This document shows, piece by piece, positions 42,585 to 51,469 of a stretch of DNA of 64,000 nt. This stretch comes from JAICXG01 sp036494545 (GTDB lineage Bacteria > Verrucomicrobiota > Verrucomicrobiia > Chthoniobacterales > UBA10450), in contig DASXOB010000007.1 of NCBI GenBank assembly GCA_036494545.1, positions 434,001 through 498,000 of the forward strand, given 5' to 3'. A program made the translations under genes and the position numbers. The stretch's first letter is position 1. Every line of letters starts with the position of its first letter. The notes below the pieces were generated by a model. The model made no database searches, was not told the origin of the DNA, and saw only the letters and a program-made list of their open reading frames with translations.

Positions 42585-42630
42585 TCGTTAGGCGAATTGA
42601 TTCTTTCTTGAATCGAACCGTTCCTAACGA
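42585..42630. terminator. Hairpin built from an inverted pair of the 9-mer
   Basis: TCGTTAGG (42585-42592) and CCTAACGA (42623-42630) form the outer arms, with GATTC and GAATC as an inner stem. The element fills the gap between the convergent thioredoxin-like and histidine kinase genes and overlaps the kinase stop codon. By analogy with paired uptake sequences in Neisseria, which often act as terminators, it may end transcription from both sides. Confidence 0.55.
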
Positions 42631-44528
42631 ATTGCAGTGGACTCAACGAGAGTCTTTTCCAATACATCTGCCAGCTCACGGCGAGTGAATGGCTTTGCCA
42701 GGGCACCGCGAAATCCGTAGGAAAGGAATTCCGAGAGAGCCGCTTCGTCGGAGTAACCGCTGCAAATAATCGCTTTGACGTCCGGATCGATGCTGCGCAG
42801 TCGCTCGATCGTCTCGACACCGCCGAGACCACCTCGCACCGTGGCGTCGAGAATCACGGCACGAAAGCGTTCGCCTTTGCGCGCGGCGCGCTCGTAGATT
42901 CGGACCGCTTCCGAACCATCCGGCACCGCGGTGACTTCGTAGCCCATCGTGCTAAGCAATTGTGCTGTCAGTTCGCGAATGGCCGATTCATCATCCATTA
43001 CCAAGATCCGATGCTGGTTAAAACTGAACGTGTGATCGTTAGGTTGATGAGAATCGTGCAGGACGTTACCGGTCGCGGCCGGCAGATAGAAGGTGAAGGC
43101 CGCGCCTGCGGATGAACTTGCTTCCAGATGAAGGAAGCCACCGTGCTTGCGAATGATGGAGTAGCCGATCGCCAGCCCAAGACCGCTCGACGACGACTTG
43201 GTGGTGAAATAAGGATCGAAGATTTTACCCACGACAGGCTCCGGCACTCCTGAGCCCTGATCGCGGATTGTGACCTTGATGTAACGACCTGGTGCAAGCG
43301 GCAGGCCATTTTTTTCGCCGACTACGACATTTTCCGCGCCGACGCTGATGGAGCCGCCGTTAGGCATGGCCTCCCGTGCGTTGAGCATGAGGGCGCTGAT
43401 GACCTGCTCGATTTGGATGGCGTCGACCTCCGCTTTGCCGAGATGATCTTCAATTTCGATCGCGGCGCGCAGGTTTGAGCCGTGCAAGGAAAAGTCCGCG
43501 GCGTGCTGGAGCAACTCCGCGATTGAGGTGATTTTTTTTAGTGGAGCGCCTCCTTTGGAAAACGTGAGCAACTGGCTCGAGAGCCGTGCGGCGTGCTGGG
43601 CGGCCTGGCCAGCTCGGGCGAGATACGAGAGAAGATGTCCGCTCTGGCTGGGGGCGTCGAGCTGAGCGAGGCCGATGTTACCAGAAATGACGGTGAGAAT
43701 GTTGTTCAAATCATGGGCAATTCCGCCGGCGAGTGTGCCTAACGACTCCAGTTTGCTCGTCGTTAGGCGTTCTTCTTCCGCCCGCTTTCGCTCCGTGATA
43801 TCGCGGAAGAAAACCGACATGCCGCCCCCGCTTGGATACGAGTGAACTTCAAACCAGGATCTGCCGTTCTTGTCGTGCGCTTCGAATTCAATCACGACCT
43901 GTTCGCGCATGACGCGGCGATAATTCTCTTCGAACACCGAGCCATTGAGGTGTGGAAATCTCTCCCAAAGATTTTGCCCGAGCAGCCCTTCGCGTTTCGC
44001 ACCCAACATGAGCTCGGCCTCGGCGTTGAGGTAGGTGAAATTCCAATTGGTATCGACCGCGAAAAATCCGTCGCTGGTTTTTTCCAAGATGTCCGACATC
44101 CGTCGCGCGGAATCCTGGAGTGCAACCCGGCTTTGGTTGCGCTCCTGCAAACCGCGGATGTGACTTTCCGCGACGGAGAGGCGAACGCCGAGGCGGCGGG
44201 CATCGAGCGGTTTCGTTAGGTAATCGTTCGCGCCCGCGGACAACGCGCTCTCCAAATCCTCCGGGTCGGCCCGAGCGGTAACGAGCAGGATATAAACTTC
44301 GTCACCGTTAGGTTGCGCCCGCAGATCGCGACAAAGCTCGACACCGCTCTTACCCGGCAGCATCCAGTCGAGAATAAGAAAGGGAAATTTCTGCTCCGCC
44401 AGCTCAACCTCTGCGTCTTCCGCGGTGGCGCAGGCGACCACCTCGTGCCCGCGCTTTTCGATCAAGCGACACAGGTTCCGCCTGCTGTCGGGGTGATCTT
44501 CGATGAGCAAAATCTTCATGAACCTCAA
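42624..44528 (-). CDS. Hybrid sensor kinase: receiver-PAS-histidine kinase-receiver
   Basis: 634 residues. Domains: receiver 1 (residues 5-120; Asp54 in LILDWMLPG, Lys106 in TKPLD), PAS (about 140-250), histidine kinase with phospho-acceptor His272 in GGIAHDLNNILTVISGN, an ATPase domain (NAREAMPNGG, RDQGSGVPEP, FDPYFTTK, GLGLAIGYSIIRKHGG) and receiver 2 (about 510-630; ILDATVRGG, AKPFTRRE). There is no membrane segment, so sensing is cytosolic or by phosphorelay. It may feed the response regulator-phosphatase at 40.4 kb, which is inference from proximity. The stop TAG is inside a motif copy. A second ATG at 44519 is possible. Confidence 0.9.
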   Translation of the reverse strand: MRFMKILLIEDHPDSRRNLCRLIEKRGHEVVACATAEDAEVELAEQKFPFLILDWMLPGKSGVELCRDLRAQPNGDEVYILLVTARADPEDLESALSAGANDYLTKPLDARRLGVRLSVAESHIRGLQERNQSRVALQDSARRMSDILEKTSDGFFAVDTNWNFTYLNAEAELMLGAKREGLLGQNLWERFPHLNGSVFEENYRRVMREQVVIEFEAHDKNGRSWFEVHSYPSGGGMSVFFRDITERKRAEEERLTTSKLESLGTLAGGIAHDLNNILTVISGNIGLAQLDAPSQSGHLLSYLARAGQAAQHAARLSSQLLTFSKGGAPLKKITSIAELLQHAADFSLHGSNLRAAIEIEDHLGKAEVDAIQIEQVISALMLNAREAMPNGGSISVGAENVVVGEKNGLPLAPGRYIKVTIRDQGSGVPEPVVGKIFDPYFTTKSSSSGLGLAIGYSIIRKHGGFLHLEASSSAGAAFTFYLPAATGNVLHDSHQPNDHTFSFNQHRILVMDDESAIRELTAQLLSTMGYEVTAVPDGSEAVRIYERAARKGERFRAVILDATVRGGLGGVETIERLRSIDPDVKAIICSGYSDEAALSEFLSYGFRGALAKPFTRRELADVLEKTLVESTAIR

Positions 44529-44742
44529 AAACCCTTCCCCACATCCGCAGAGATTGCATAGGGCCAGCTCGTGAAAGTGCCAGCATGGCCCGGTTCCGCC
44601 TCTCTCAGAGCAGGATGACTGCCACGATGATTCAAACTTTCGAAAATTATGTCATCATTTGACGCAAGGAAGCGTCGCGCAGCACCTCGCTCTCTTGCGT
44701 TGAAGGGCCGCTCTGCTAGGTACTGGCGCAAATTCCGACTTC

Positions 44743-45618
44743 GTGAAAATTCCACATCTCCCGTTCATTCGGCTTTTTTCTTTCATTCATTTCGTATCGC
44801 TCGCCCTCGCCGGTTCTCTCGCCGCTCAAACACCTGTGCCATCTGGACAGGCGGACTCCGGTTCGTCCTCGCCTGCACCGGCATCGAATTTTGTTCCGGC
44901 GATTACCTACAGCGCCGTCCATGTCGAGGGTCCGTTCATTGCCATGACGTTCGATGACGGCCCGGACAAAAAGCTGACGCCCGAGTTGCTCGATATTCTT
45001 GCCCAGCACCATATCCACGCGACATTTTTCGTTATTGGTACGAACGCCCAGGCGCATCCTGAAATTCTACAACGTGCGGTGCGCGAAGGCCACGAGATCG
45101 GTAATCACAGTTGGTCTCATCCGGCTTTTGCCAGGATGTCAGATGCAAAGGTGCGCGCCGAACTCGAAAAAACGGATGAGGTTATCCGCAACGCGCTCGG
45201 TGGCCGGCCGGTCCTGATGCGGCCGCCATATGGCTCGATCACAGCCCGTCAGAAACGTTGGATCAATGAGGAGTTCGGCTATCGCATCATCCTGTGGGAC
45301 GTAGATCCGCTGGATTGGAAACGGCCGGGCCCGGCGGTGGTGCGGGATCGGATCGTTAGGGCGACGCGACCTGGCTCGATTATTCTTTCCCATGACATCC
45401 ATCCGGGAACGATCCAGGCGATGCCGGAAACGTTTGATCAGTTGCAAGCCAAGGGATTCAAATTTGTCACCGTCTCGGAGCTCATCGCGATGGGTAAACC
45501 GATGGCGCCGCAGGACGATCGTGCGGCTGAAGGACCAGCGCACGTGAGTTCAACTCCGCAAGCCACGGCGACCATCTCACCTTCGCCGTCGCCTTCGTCC
45601 AGCCTGACGAAGCCCTAG
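44743..45618 (+). CDS. NodB-type polysaccharide deacetylase
   Basis: The 291-residue secreted protein has a signal peptide (FSFIHFVSLALAGSLAAQ) and all five NodB motifs: TFDDGP, NHSWSHP, RPPYGSIT, ILWDVDPLDWKRPG and ILSHDIHPG. It removes N-acetyl groups from peptidoglycan or another amino-sugar polymer in the periplasm using a metal. The C-terminal 40 residues are a Ser/Pro/Thr-rich tail. The start is GTG. The 214-bp gap to the divergent kinase contains GACGC-AAGGAA-GCGTC but no promoter I can fix. The GTPase gene follows after 9 bp. Confidence 0.9.
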   Translation: MKIPHLPFIRLFSFIHFVSLALAGSLAAQTPVPSGQADSGSSSPAPASNFVPAITYSAVHVEGPFIAMTFDDGPDKKLTPELLDILAQHHIHATFFVIGTNAQAHPEILQRAVREGHEIGNHSWSHPAFARMSDAKVRAELEKTDEVIRNALGGRPVLMRPPYGSITARQKRWINEEFGYRIILWDVDPLDWKRPGPAVVRDRIVRATRPGSIILSHDIHPGTIQAMPETFDQLQAKGFKFVTVSELIAMGKPMAPQDDRAAEGPAHVSSTPQATATISPSPSPSSSLTKP

Positions 45619-45627
45619 CGGCCGGCA

Positions 45628-47361
45628 ATGGTTGCCGATCTCTACCTGCAGTTTCGCAACCGCGCCGAAGCGGCCCTTACCAGTCTGCTCAAACTTGCCG
45701 CCGACATACAGCGTGAGCCGCAGATGCTCGACACTTTGCAGAGCATGATCAGGGACGTGCGCGAGCCACTGCTCTTCGTCGTTGCCGGTGAGGTGAAAGC
45801 GGGGAAGTCAACGCTTCTAAACGCCCTTTTCGGTCAGGAGTTTTGCAAGGTGGATGTATTGCCTGCGACCGACCGCGTATACATTTTCAAATACGGCGCC
45901 CGCGAAGCGACGGTCGATGTTTCGCCACAGATCACGGAGCGCCATCAGCCGATCGGGTTCTTGCGCGACTTTAACATTGTCGATACACCCGGCACCAACA
46001 CGATGGTGGCTGAACATCAGACCATCACGGAGAATTTCATCCCGCGGGCGGACTTGGTTCTTTTTGTTTTCTCAGTCGTCAATCCGTGGGGTGCATCCGC
46101 TTGGGAGATGCTACGGTTTGTCAACCAGCGTTGGCTGAAGAATCTTGTTTTCGTTTTACAACAAACCGACCTGCGCGAGCCGAGCGAGATCGCGGCGATC
46201 GAACAGCATCTGTGCGAGACCGCCAATCAGCAACTTGGGTTCGCACCGCCAATCTTCGCCGTCTCCGGGCGAAAAGCATTTCTCGCTCGCACGAGCGGCA
46301 TAGATAAGGAGCGCCTTTGGCAAGAAAGCCATTTCGCCAGGTTTGAGAAGCACATCAGTCAGATGGTCGATGAATCCAAACACGGTCTGCCCAAGCTGCT
46401 CACCACCTGCCAGACCGCAGCAGTGATTCTTTCCGACAGCGCCGGTCGCGTGCGCAAGATTCTGGAAACGATTGTGCGTGACGAAGCTCAATTACAACGA
46501 CTGGAGGGAATGCTCGCTGAACGCAAAGAGCAGACGCTGCGACAAGTGTCCGGATTTTTGCGAGGCATCGAACAGGCTTGCCGCCGGTGCGAAGGCGAGG
46601 GACAGCAATTGCTGGAACGCAATCTCTCCTTCTGGCGAACCTGGCGGCTGATCCTCGGCAAGGCCGAATGGCAGGAGAAATTCCAAGCCGATCTTGAGAA
46701 CAAGATGCGGGAATTGATTCAACCGCAGGTCGAGAACGCGCTTCAACTGCTTGAGACCGATCTGCGCAGTCTCTGGCCACAGCTGCAGGATACAATGGAG
46801 AGCCAGTTCAAGGGCAATTCGCGCCTAACGATGAACCAGACAGTACCTGACTTTGCACGGCAACGCCGCGAACTACTGCAGTTGATCGAGCTGACGCTGG
46901 TGGAACGGATCGCCGGTCGCGGAATGGAGGCGGAGCTGGAGCGAATGTTTCGCGAGACAGCTACCTGGCTGCGGTTGCCGGCGGGCGTTGCGGCGGCTGG
47001 CGGACTTGTCGCCATCATTGCAGCGATGACGAGCGCCGCCGTTGCGGACGTGACCGGAATTGTCGCGGCCTCCGCCGCAGTAATCGGGTCGATTGTCGCT
47101 TTGGGCCGGCGACGAAAAATCCTGACCGAATATCACCGTCAGATGGAAACGAAACGCGAAGAATTGGTCGCCGCAATCGAAGCTCAGCTTCGTCACGCGG
47201 TTGATCTTTTCTATGCCGAAATCGGTTCGCTGTTTCAACCGTTGCGCGCCTTCTGCGTTTCGGAACACAAGCGTTACGACCCGTTGCTCGATCGCATAAA
47301 GGAAATCGAAAAAACCCTCGCTCAGCTTAGCGGGGAAATGCAGCGTAGCGCTCGCCTCTAG
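45628..47361 (+). CDS. Dynamin-family GTPase with membrane segment
   Basis: 577 residues. The GTPase domain has G1 GEVKAGKSTLLN (54-65), a Thr-containing switch, G3 FNIVDTPGTNTM and a G4-like VLQQTDLRE. A long helical stalk (EAQLQRLEGMLAERKEQTLR) and a hydrophobic hairpin (VAAAGGLVAIIAAMTSAAVA, GIVAASAAVIGSIVAL) follow, then a final helix. This is the bacterial dynamin-like layout, where membrane insertion comes from the hydrophobic paddle. Membrane remodelling or repair under stress is the usual role. It probably shares a transcript with the deacetylase. Confidence 0.85.
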   Translation: MVADLYLQFRNRAEAALTSLLKLAADIQREPQMLDTLQSMIRDVREPLLFVVAGEVKAGKSTLLNALFGQEFCKVDVLPATDRVYIFKYGAREATVDVSPQITERHQPIGFLRDFNIVDTPGTNTMVAEHQTITENFIPRADLVLFVFSVVNPWGASAWEMLRFVNQRWLKNLVFVLQQTDLREPSEIAAIEQHLCETANQQLGFAPPIFAVSGRKAFLARTSGIDKERLWQESHFARFEKHISQMVDESKHGLPKLLTTCQTAAVILSDSAGRVRKILETIVRDEAQLQRLEGMLAERKEQTLRQVSGFLRGIEQACRRCEGEGQQLLERNLSFWRTWRLILGKAEWQEKFQADLENKMRELIQPQVENALQLLETDLRSLWPQLQDTMESQFKGNSRLTMNQTVPDFARQRRELLQLIELTLVERIAGRGMEAELERMFRETATWLRLPAGVAAAGGLVAIIAAMTSAAVADVTGIVAASAAVIGSIVALGRRRKILTEYHRQMETKREELVAAIEAQLRHAVDLFYAEIGSLFQPLRAFCVSEHKRYDPLLDRIKEIEKTLAQLSGEMQRSARL

Positions 47362-47367
47362 CGGAGG

Positions 47368-48204
47368 CTACTTCTTAGCCTTGGTCTTGCTCGAATACTC
47401 CTCGGCCAGGCGCTGTTCTGTCTGCCTTCGTGCAATCGCGAAATTGTTGTTGTCGCCGTAATTCCGCCATGGACCAGGAGACACATCGCGCACGTCGACA
47501 AATTGCCAATCGTTGATCGATAATGGGCCGAGCCCGAGATAATCACGAACGGCCGGTGAAACGTCGAGGCCTGCGCCGTGGTTGAGATTCGGCTTTGGCC
47601 GTTCATTGCCGAAGACGTACTGATAATGATCGGTGCGAAACGGTCCGCAATCTTCCCATTGCGCAAAACAGACCCGGCCACCGTGCCGGATTGCGATCCA
47701 CCGGTCCCGGCAAACCGAATGCCCTTGTTGAACGAATGCCTGCCGAAACCACGGCACCACCATCGGTGCCTCGGGTTTGAATTGTCCATGCGAGACATCG
47801 TTGTAAGGCAGCGCAACATAAAACGGATTCTGCCGCGGAACGAAAGCGATTGGGATATAGTCATGCCGGCGTGACGGCTCCGGATTATCGTAGCCGCCGT
47901 AGCTGTGGCTCCATTCCGGATCCCAGGAACTCTTGTGGTTAGGCACAGGGTTGTTGGCGGTCGGTTGTTCCCCAATCCAGAAAATTGTCGTTACAATGTC
48001 GGTCTTCCATGGATACCGCGACGTGGAGAAACGAGAAGTCGTCGGTACGAAAACCTGCGGCTCGACCTTAAGAAGGGCCTGCGCTCGCAACTTCATGGCA
48101 TAACGAGCAAAGTCAGCGCTGCTCTCGTAAGGGGATTGGGCTTGCGCCGTCATCGCGCCGCCAACGATCGTGAGAGCCAGAATTTTTACGTATCGCGTTA
48201 ACAT
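47368..48204 (-). CDS. Secreted protein, uncharacterised
   Basis: 278 residues with a signal peptide (VKILALTIVGGAMTAQA). The mature part is rich in Trp, Tyr, Pro and Asn. The region CRDRWIAIRHGGRVCFAQWED then CGPF, and later NHGAGLDVSPAVRDYLGLG, resembles the double-psi beta-barrel layout seen in RlpA-like and related wall-acting proteins, including an Asp-containing loop. That likeness is suggestive only. It converges on the GTPase gene with only 6 bp between the stops. Confidence 0.6.
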   Translation of the reverse strand: MLTRYVKILALTIVGGAMTAQAQSPYESSADFARYAMKLRAQALLKVEPQVFVPTTSRFSTSRYPWKTDIVTTIFWIGEQPTANNPVPNHKSSWDPEWSHSYGGYDNPEPSRRHDYIPIAFVPRQNPFYVALPYNDVSHGQFKPEAPMVVPWFRQAFVQQGHSVCRDRWIAIRHGGRVCFAQWEDCGPFRTDHYQYVFGNERPKPNLNHGAGLDVSPAVRDYLGLGPLSINDWQFVDVRDVSPGPWRNYGDNNNFAIARRQTEQRLAEEYSSKTKAKK

Positions 48205-48290
48205 TTCGCTTTTCGTTCTAGTCAGGTTGCTTGCGCAGGCAAGCGAGTTTCACGGAACCAACTCTTTAGCACGATTCGTTCCCGCAACCG

Positions 48291-49889
48291 CTATTCGCGG
48301 CTGAGCAAAGTCTCCCGACGGAACAGATCATCACCCATTAGCGGATAATCGGTCGTAAAATGCAAGCCTCGACTTTCCTTACGGCTCAAGGCCGAATCGA
48401 CGATCAAGGCGGCCACAGTGGCGAGATTGCGCAGTTCGAGCAGATCAACATTGACCCGGAAGTTCCAATAGAATTCCTGAATCTCGCGCAACAGATTGCG
48501 CAGACGAGCGCTTGCCCGGTGTAAACGCTTGTCGGTGCGCACAATCCCGACGTAATCCCACATGAGGCGCCGGATTTCATCCCAGTTGTGATAGATCACG
48601 ACCAATTCGTCGACATCCTGTGCGTCGCCCGATTTCCATTCCGGCAGTGAAATTGCGCCGGCTGGATGGGCAGGCGGTCTTTTGCGAGTGAGCGCTTCGG
48701 CTGCGCGATGGGCCATCACGAGGCCTTCCAACAGTGAGTTGCTCGCCAGTCGATTTGCGCCATGCAAGCCAGTGCACGCCACCTCACCGATTGCATAGAG
48801 GCCGGGCAAGCTTGTCGCTCCATCAATGCTCGTCTTAATTCCGCCGCATTGATAATGCGCCGCCGGCACGACCGGGATTGGCTGCCTCGCCATGTCGATC
48901 CCCCAGCGCAAACACATCTCGTAGATGTGCGGAAAACGCTCCTCCAGGAAGTCACGAGGCTGATGCGTGATGTCGAGGTAAACACATTGCGCACCGGTGC
49001 GTTTCATTTCGGCATCAATCGCCCGGGCCACGACATCGCGCGGGGCGAGCGAACCTCGAGGATGCGCTCTCGCCGTGAAATCTTCGCCCTTGGCGTTGCG
49101 CAAGATGCCGCCTTCGCCACGCACTGCTTCGGAGATAAGAAACGATGTGGCCTGCGAATGAAAAAGGCAGGTCGGATGGAACTGGATGAATTCCATGTTG
49201 GCGATGACCGCGCCAGCCCGCCAAGCCATCGCGACACCGTCACCGGTCGCTACCGCAGGGTTGGTTGTGTATAGATAAACTTTTCCGCAACCACCCGTGG
49301 CGAGGACGAGCCGATCGGTCCGAATGGTTTCCACCACACCTCTGGCCTCATCGAGAACGTAAACTCCGAGGCAATGGTCTTCCGTAGCAAACCCGAGCTT
49401 GGCCGCGGTAATCAAGTCCACTGCCATATGGTTCTCGAGCAATTCGACATTAGGCGAAGCCGCGGCTGCGGACAGGAGCGTGTTCTCGATCTCAAAACCG
49501 GTTAGGTCGTGGACGTGTAGAACTCGGCGTTTCGAATGGCCACCTTCCCGACCAAGATCGAGCTCGCGATGCCCCTCGACATTGCGCTCGTCGAAGTGCA
49601 AGCCGAGCTCCATCAATTCGCGGACTCGCTCTGGTCCTTCCTTGACTACCGTCTCAACCGCGAGCAAATCGCAAAGACCCGCGCCGGCTTCGAGCGTGTC
49701 GCGAATATGAAGGTCGAAGGAATCCTCGTCACTCGTCACGCACGCCACACCGCCCTGTGCCCAGGCGGTGCTCGAGTCTGCTCCTTTGCGTTTGGTCACG
49801 ACCGCCACACTGCCGCGTTGCGCGGCTTTGAGAGCAAAGGTCAGCCCGGCGATGCCGCTGCCGATAACGACGAAATCGAACTGCTTCAT
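48291..49889 (-). CDS. nadB: L-aspartate oxidase
   Basis: First enzyme of de novo NAD synthesis; it oxidises aspartate to iminoaspartate with FAD. It has the FAD motif VVIGSGIAGLTFALKAAQRG, TKRKGADSSTAWAQGGVAC, GGHSKRRVLHVHDLTG, RLVLATGGCGKVYLYTTNP, MEFIQFHPTCL, and the active-site RGSLAPRDVVARAID and YQCGGIKTSIDGAT. The C-terminal helical domain is present. The length of 532 residues is normal. The start overlaps the panC stop by 4 bp. nadA and nadC are not in the window. Confidence 0.95.
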   Translation of the reverse strand: MKQFDFVVIGSGIAGLTFALKAAQRGSVAVVTKRKGADSSTAWAQGGVACVTSDEDSFDLHIRDTLEAGAGLCDLLAVETVVKEGPERVRELMELGLHFDERNVEGHRELDLGREGGHSKRRVLHVHDLTGFEIENTLLSAAAASPNVELLENHMAVDLITAAKLGFATEDHCLGVYVLDEARGVVETIRTDRLVLATGGCGKVYLYTTNPAVATGDGVAMAWRAGAVIANMEFIQFHPTCLFHSQATSFLISEAVRGEGGILRNAKGEDFTARAHPRGSLAPRDVVARAIDAEMKRTGAQCVYLDITHQPRDFLEERFPHIYEMCLRWGIDMARQPIPVVPAAHYQCGGIKTSIDGATSLPGLYAIGEVACTGLHGANRLASNSLLEGLVMAHRAAEALTRKRPPAHPAGAISLPEWKSGDAQDVDELVVIYHNWDEIRRLMWDYVGIVRTDKRLHRASARLRNLLREIQEFYWNFRVNVDLLELRNLATVAALIVDSALSRKESRGLHFTTDYPLMGDDLFRRETLLSRE

Positions 49890-50719
49890 CCGAGCAAGAT
49901 GTTATCGATCAGGCGCGTCTTGCCGAAAAAGACTGCGACGGCAAGAAGCGAGCGCGGCTCAATCGTTAGGCGGGGTTGCAAATCGTCCGCTCCCACGATT
50001 TCGGCATAGTCGATTCGGGCAAGCGAAGCCGATTCAATTTTTCGCCTGACAACAGACAAAACGATCTCCGCATCTTTTTCCTCCCTCCTCGCTGCTTCCA
50101 AGAGCGCAGTCCGAATTACCGGCGCCTGCGCTCGTTCTTCCGCACTGAGATACTGATTGCGCGAACTGAGAGCGAGACCGTCGTCTTCGCGAATCGTTGG
50201 GCCGGCGATAATCTCGATCGGGAAATTCAGATCGCGCACCATGCGCCGGATGATTGCCAGTTGTTGAAAGTCCTTTTCTCCAAAGACGGTCGCGTCCGGC
50301 ATGAAGAGGTGAAACAACTTTGTTACCACCGTGCAGACACCGCGAAAATGTTCCGGCCGGGAGGCACCACAAAGACGCTCGGAGAGCACCGTCTCTTCGA
50401 CGAAGGTCGAGCGATCTTCGAAATACATTTCGTTAGGGGATGGACGAAAAATAAAATCGACGCCTTCCGCGCGGCACACTTCTTCGTCGGCCGCCTCCGG
50501 CCTCGGATAGCGCGCGAAATCCGAGCCTGGCTCGAATTGCAGCGGATTCACAAAGATGCTTACCGCTACTTCACCCTTCGGACCGGCGTTCGCTCGTCCA
50601 AGTCGAATGAGCGAGACATGTCCGGCATGAAGCGCGCCCATCGTCGGCACCAGCACACGTCGTTTCCTCTGCTCGCGCGACAAACGAGTCAATTCCGTCA
50701 CGCTGGTAACGATTTTCAT
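49886..50719 (-). CDS. panC: Pantothenate synthetase
   Basis: Joins beta-alanine and pantoate with ATP. Motifs: VPTMGALHAGHVSLI (HIGH-type), VSIFVNPLQFEPGSDF, VVTKLFHLFMPDATVFGEKD then FQQL, EDDGLALSSRNQYLSAEER. The ATG at 50719 (MKIVTSV) overlaps the stop of the methyltransferase as TAATG, so translation is coupled on both sides (ATGA with nadB). It supplies pantothenate for coaX at 11 kb. Confidence 0.95.
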   Translation of the reverse strand: MKIVTSVTELTRLSREQRKRRVLVPTMGALHAGHVSLIRLGRANAGPKGEVAVSIFVNPLQFEPGSDFARYPRPEAADEEVCRAEGVDFIFRPSPNEMYFEDRSTFVEETVLSERLCGASRPEHFRGVCTVVTKLFHLFMPDATVFGEKDFQQLAIIRRMVRDLNFPIEIIAGPTIREDDGLALSSRNQYLSAEERAQAPVIRTALLEAARREEKDAEIVLSVVRRKIESASLARIDYAEIVGADDLQPRLTIEPRSLLAVAVFFGKTRLIDNILLG

Positions 50720-51408
50720 TAATCCAACCAAATGGCTTGTCGGGCAAAAAGGAAGCGGCGATGTCCAAAATTCTTCCAGCCAGCGGCTCGCGCCAGATCG
50801 CCAAATTCGCGAAATGAAAAGGCGCGCTCCGCGGAAACGCGGGCATCATTGCGCGTCATCGCTTCGCGAAAAATTGTGGCGGTGAGTAGATTGACGCCCA
50901 CCTTCATCCACCAACTGCGCCGTAGGTCGGCGACCAGGACTTTCCCGCGCGAAAGAGCCTGGATGTGTCGCAGCAACTTCACGGCGTCATCTTCGCTGAA
51001 ATGATGCAAGGCGAGCGAGAAGAGAACGATGTCGTAGCAGCCGTTCTCGCCGAAATGATGAATGTCCGCGCAGTGATAACAAATATCGGGGTATCCTACG
51101 CTCAGCTGCCGCGCGATCTCGATGGTCGAGGCTTGAAAATCAACCGCGTCGACCGCCACTTTCGCTCCGCATTTACGAGCGAAATCTACCACCAGACGCG
51201 GAATATCGCCTGAGCCGGTAGCGAGATCGAGGATCGTGAGCTGATCGTTAGGCCGGATCCAGTGGCGCAGAAAGTAACCAACCAACCGATAGCTGCCGAA
51301 GTAGCGGTTGAGCGCTCGCAAATTACCTAAGTCGGAGTGCAGCTCGGGCGAGATCGGTTGCGGCCGATCCATCCATTCCTGATCCGAGGGATTGAAACGG
51401 CGCTTCAT
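50719..51408 (-). CDS. Class I SAM-dependent methyltransferase
   Basis: 229 residues from the ATG at 51408 (MKRRFNPSDQEWMD). SAM motif I is ILDLATGSGDIPRLVVD, followed by VDAVDFQASTIEIARQ and the motif IV region YDIVLFSLALHHFSEDDAVK. It resembles UbiE/small-molecule methyltransferases; the substrate is unknown. The N-terminal LNRYFGSYRLVGYFLRHW is typical of a subgroup often found in lipid or polyketide contexts. The neighbours (sugar epimerase-like protein, glycosyltransferase) leave a surface-glycan substrate possible. Confidence 0.75.
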   Translation of the reverse strand: MKRRFNPSDQEWMDRPQPISPELHSDLGNLRALNRYFGSYRLVGYFLRHWIRPNDQLTILDLATGSGDIPRLVVDFARKCGAKVAVDAVDFQASTIEIARQLSVGYPDICYHCADIHHFGENGCYDIVLFSLALHHFSEDDAVKLLRHIQALSRGKVLVADLRRSWWMKVGVNLLTATIFREAMTRNDARVSAERAFSFREFGDLARAAGWKNFGHRRFLFARQAIWLD

Positions 51409-51469
51409 GTCAATGAGAGGACAAGCGATAAGTGACCCGTGACGAGCAAACTCTCCCGTCACTCGTCAC

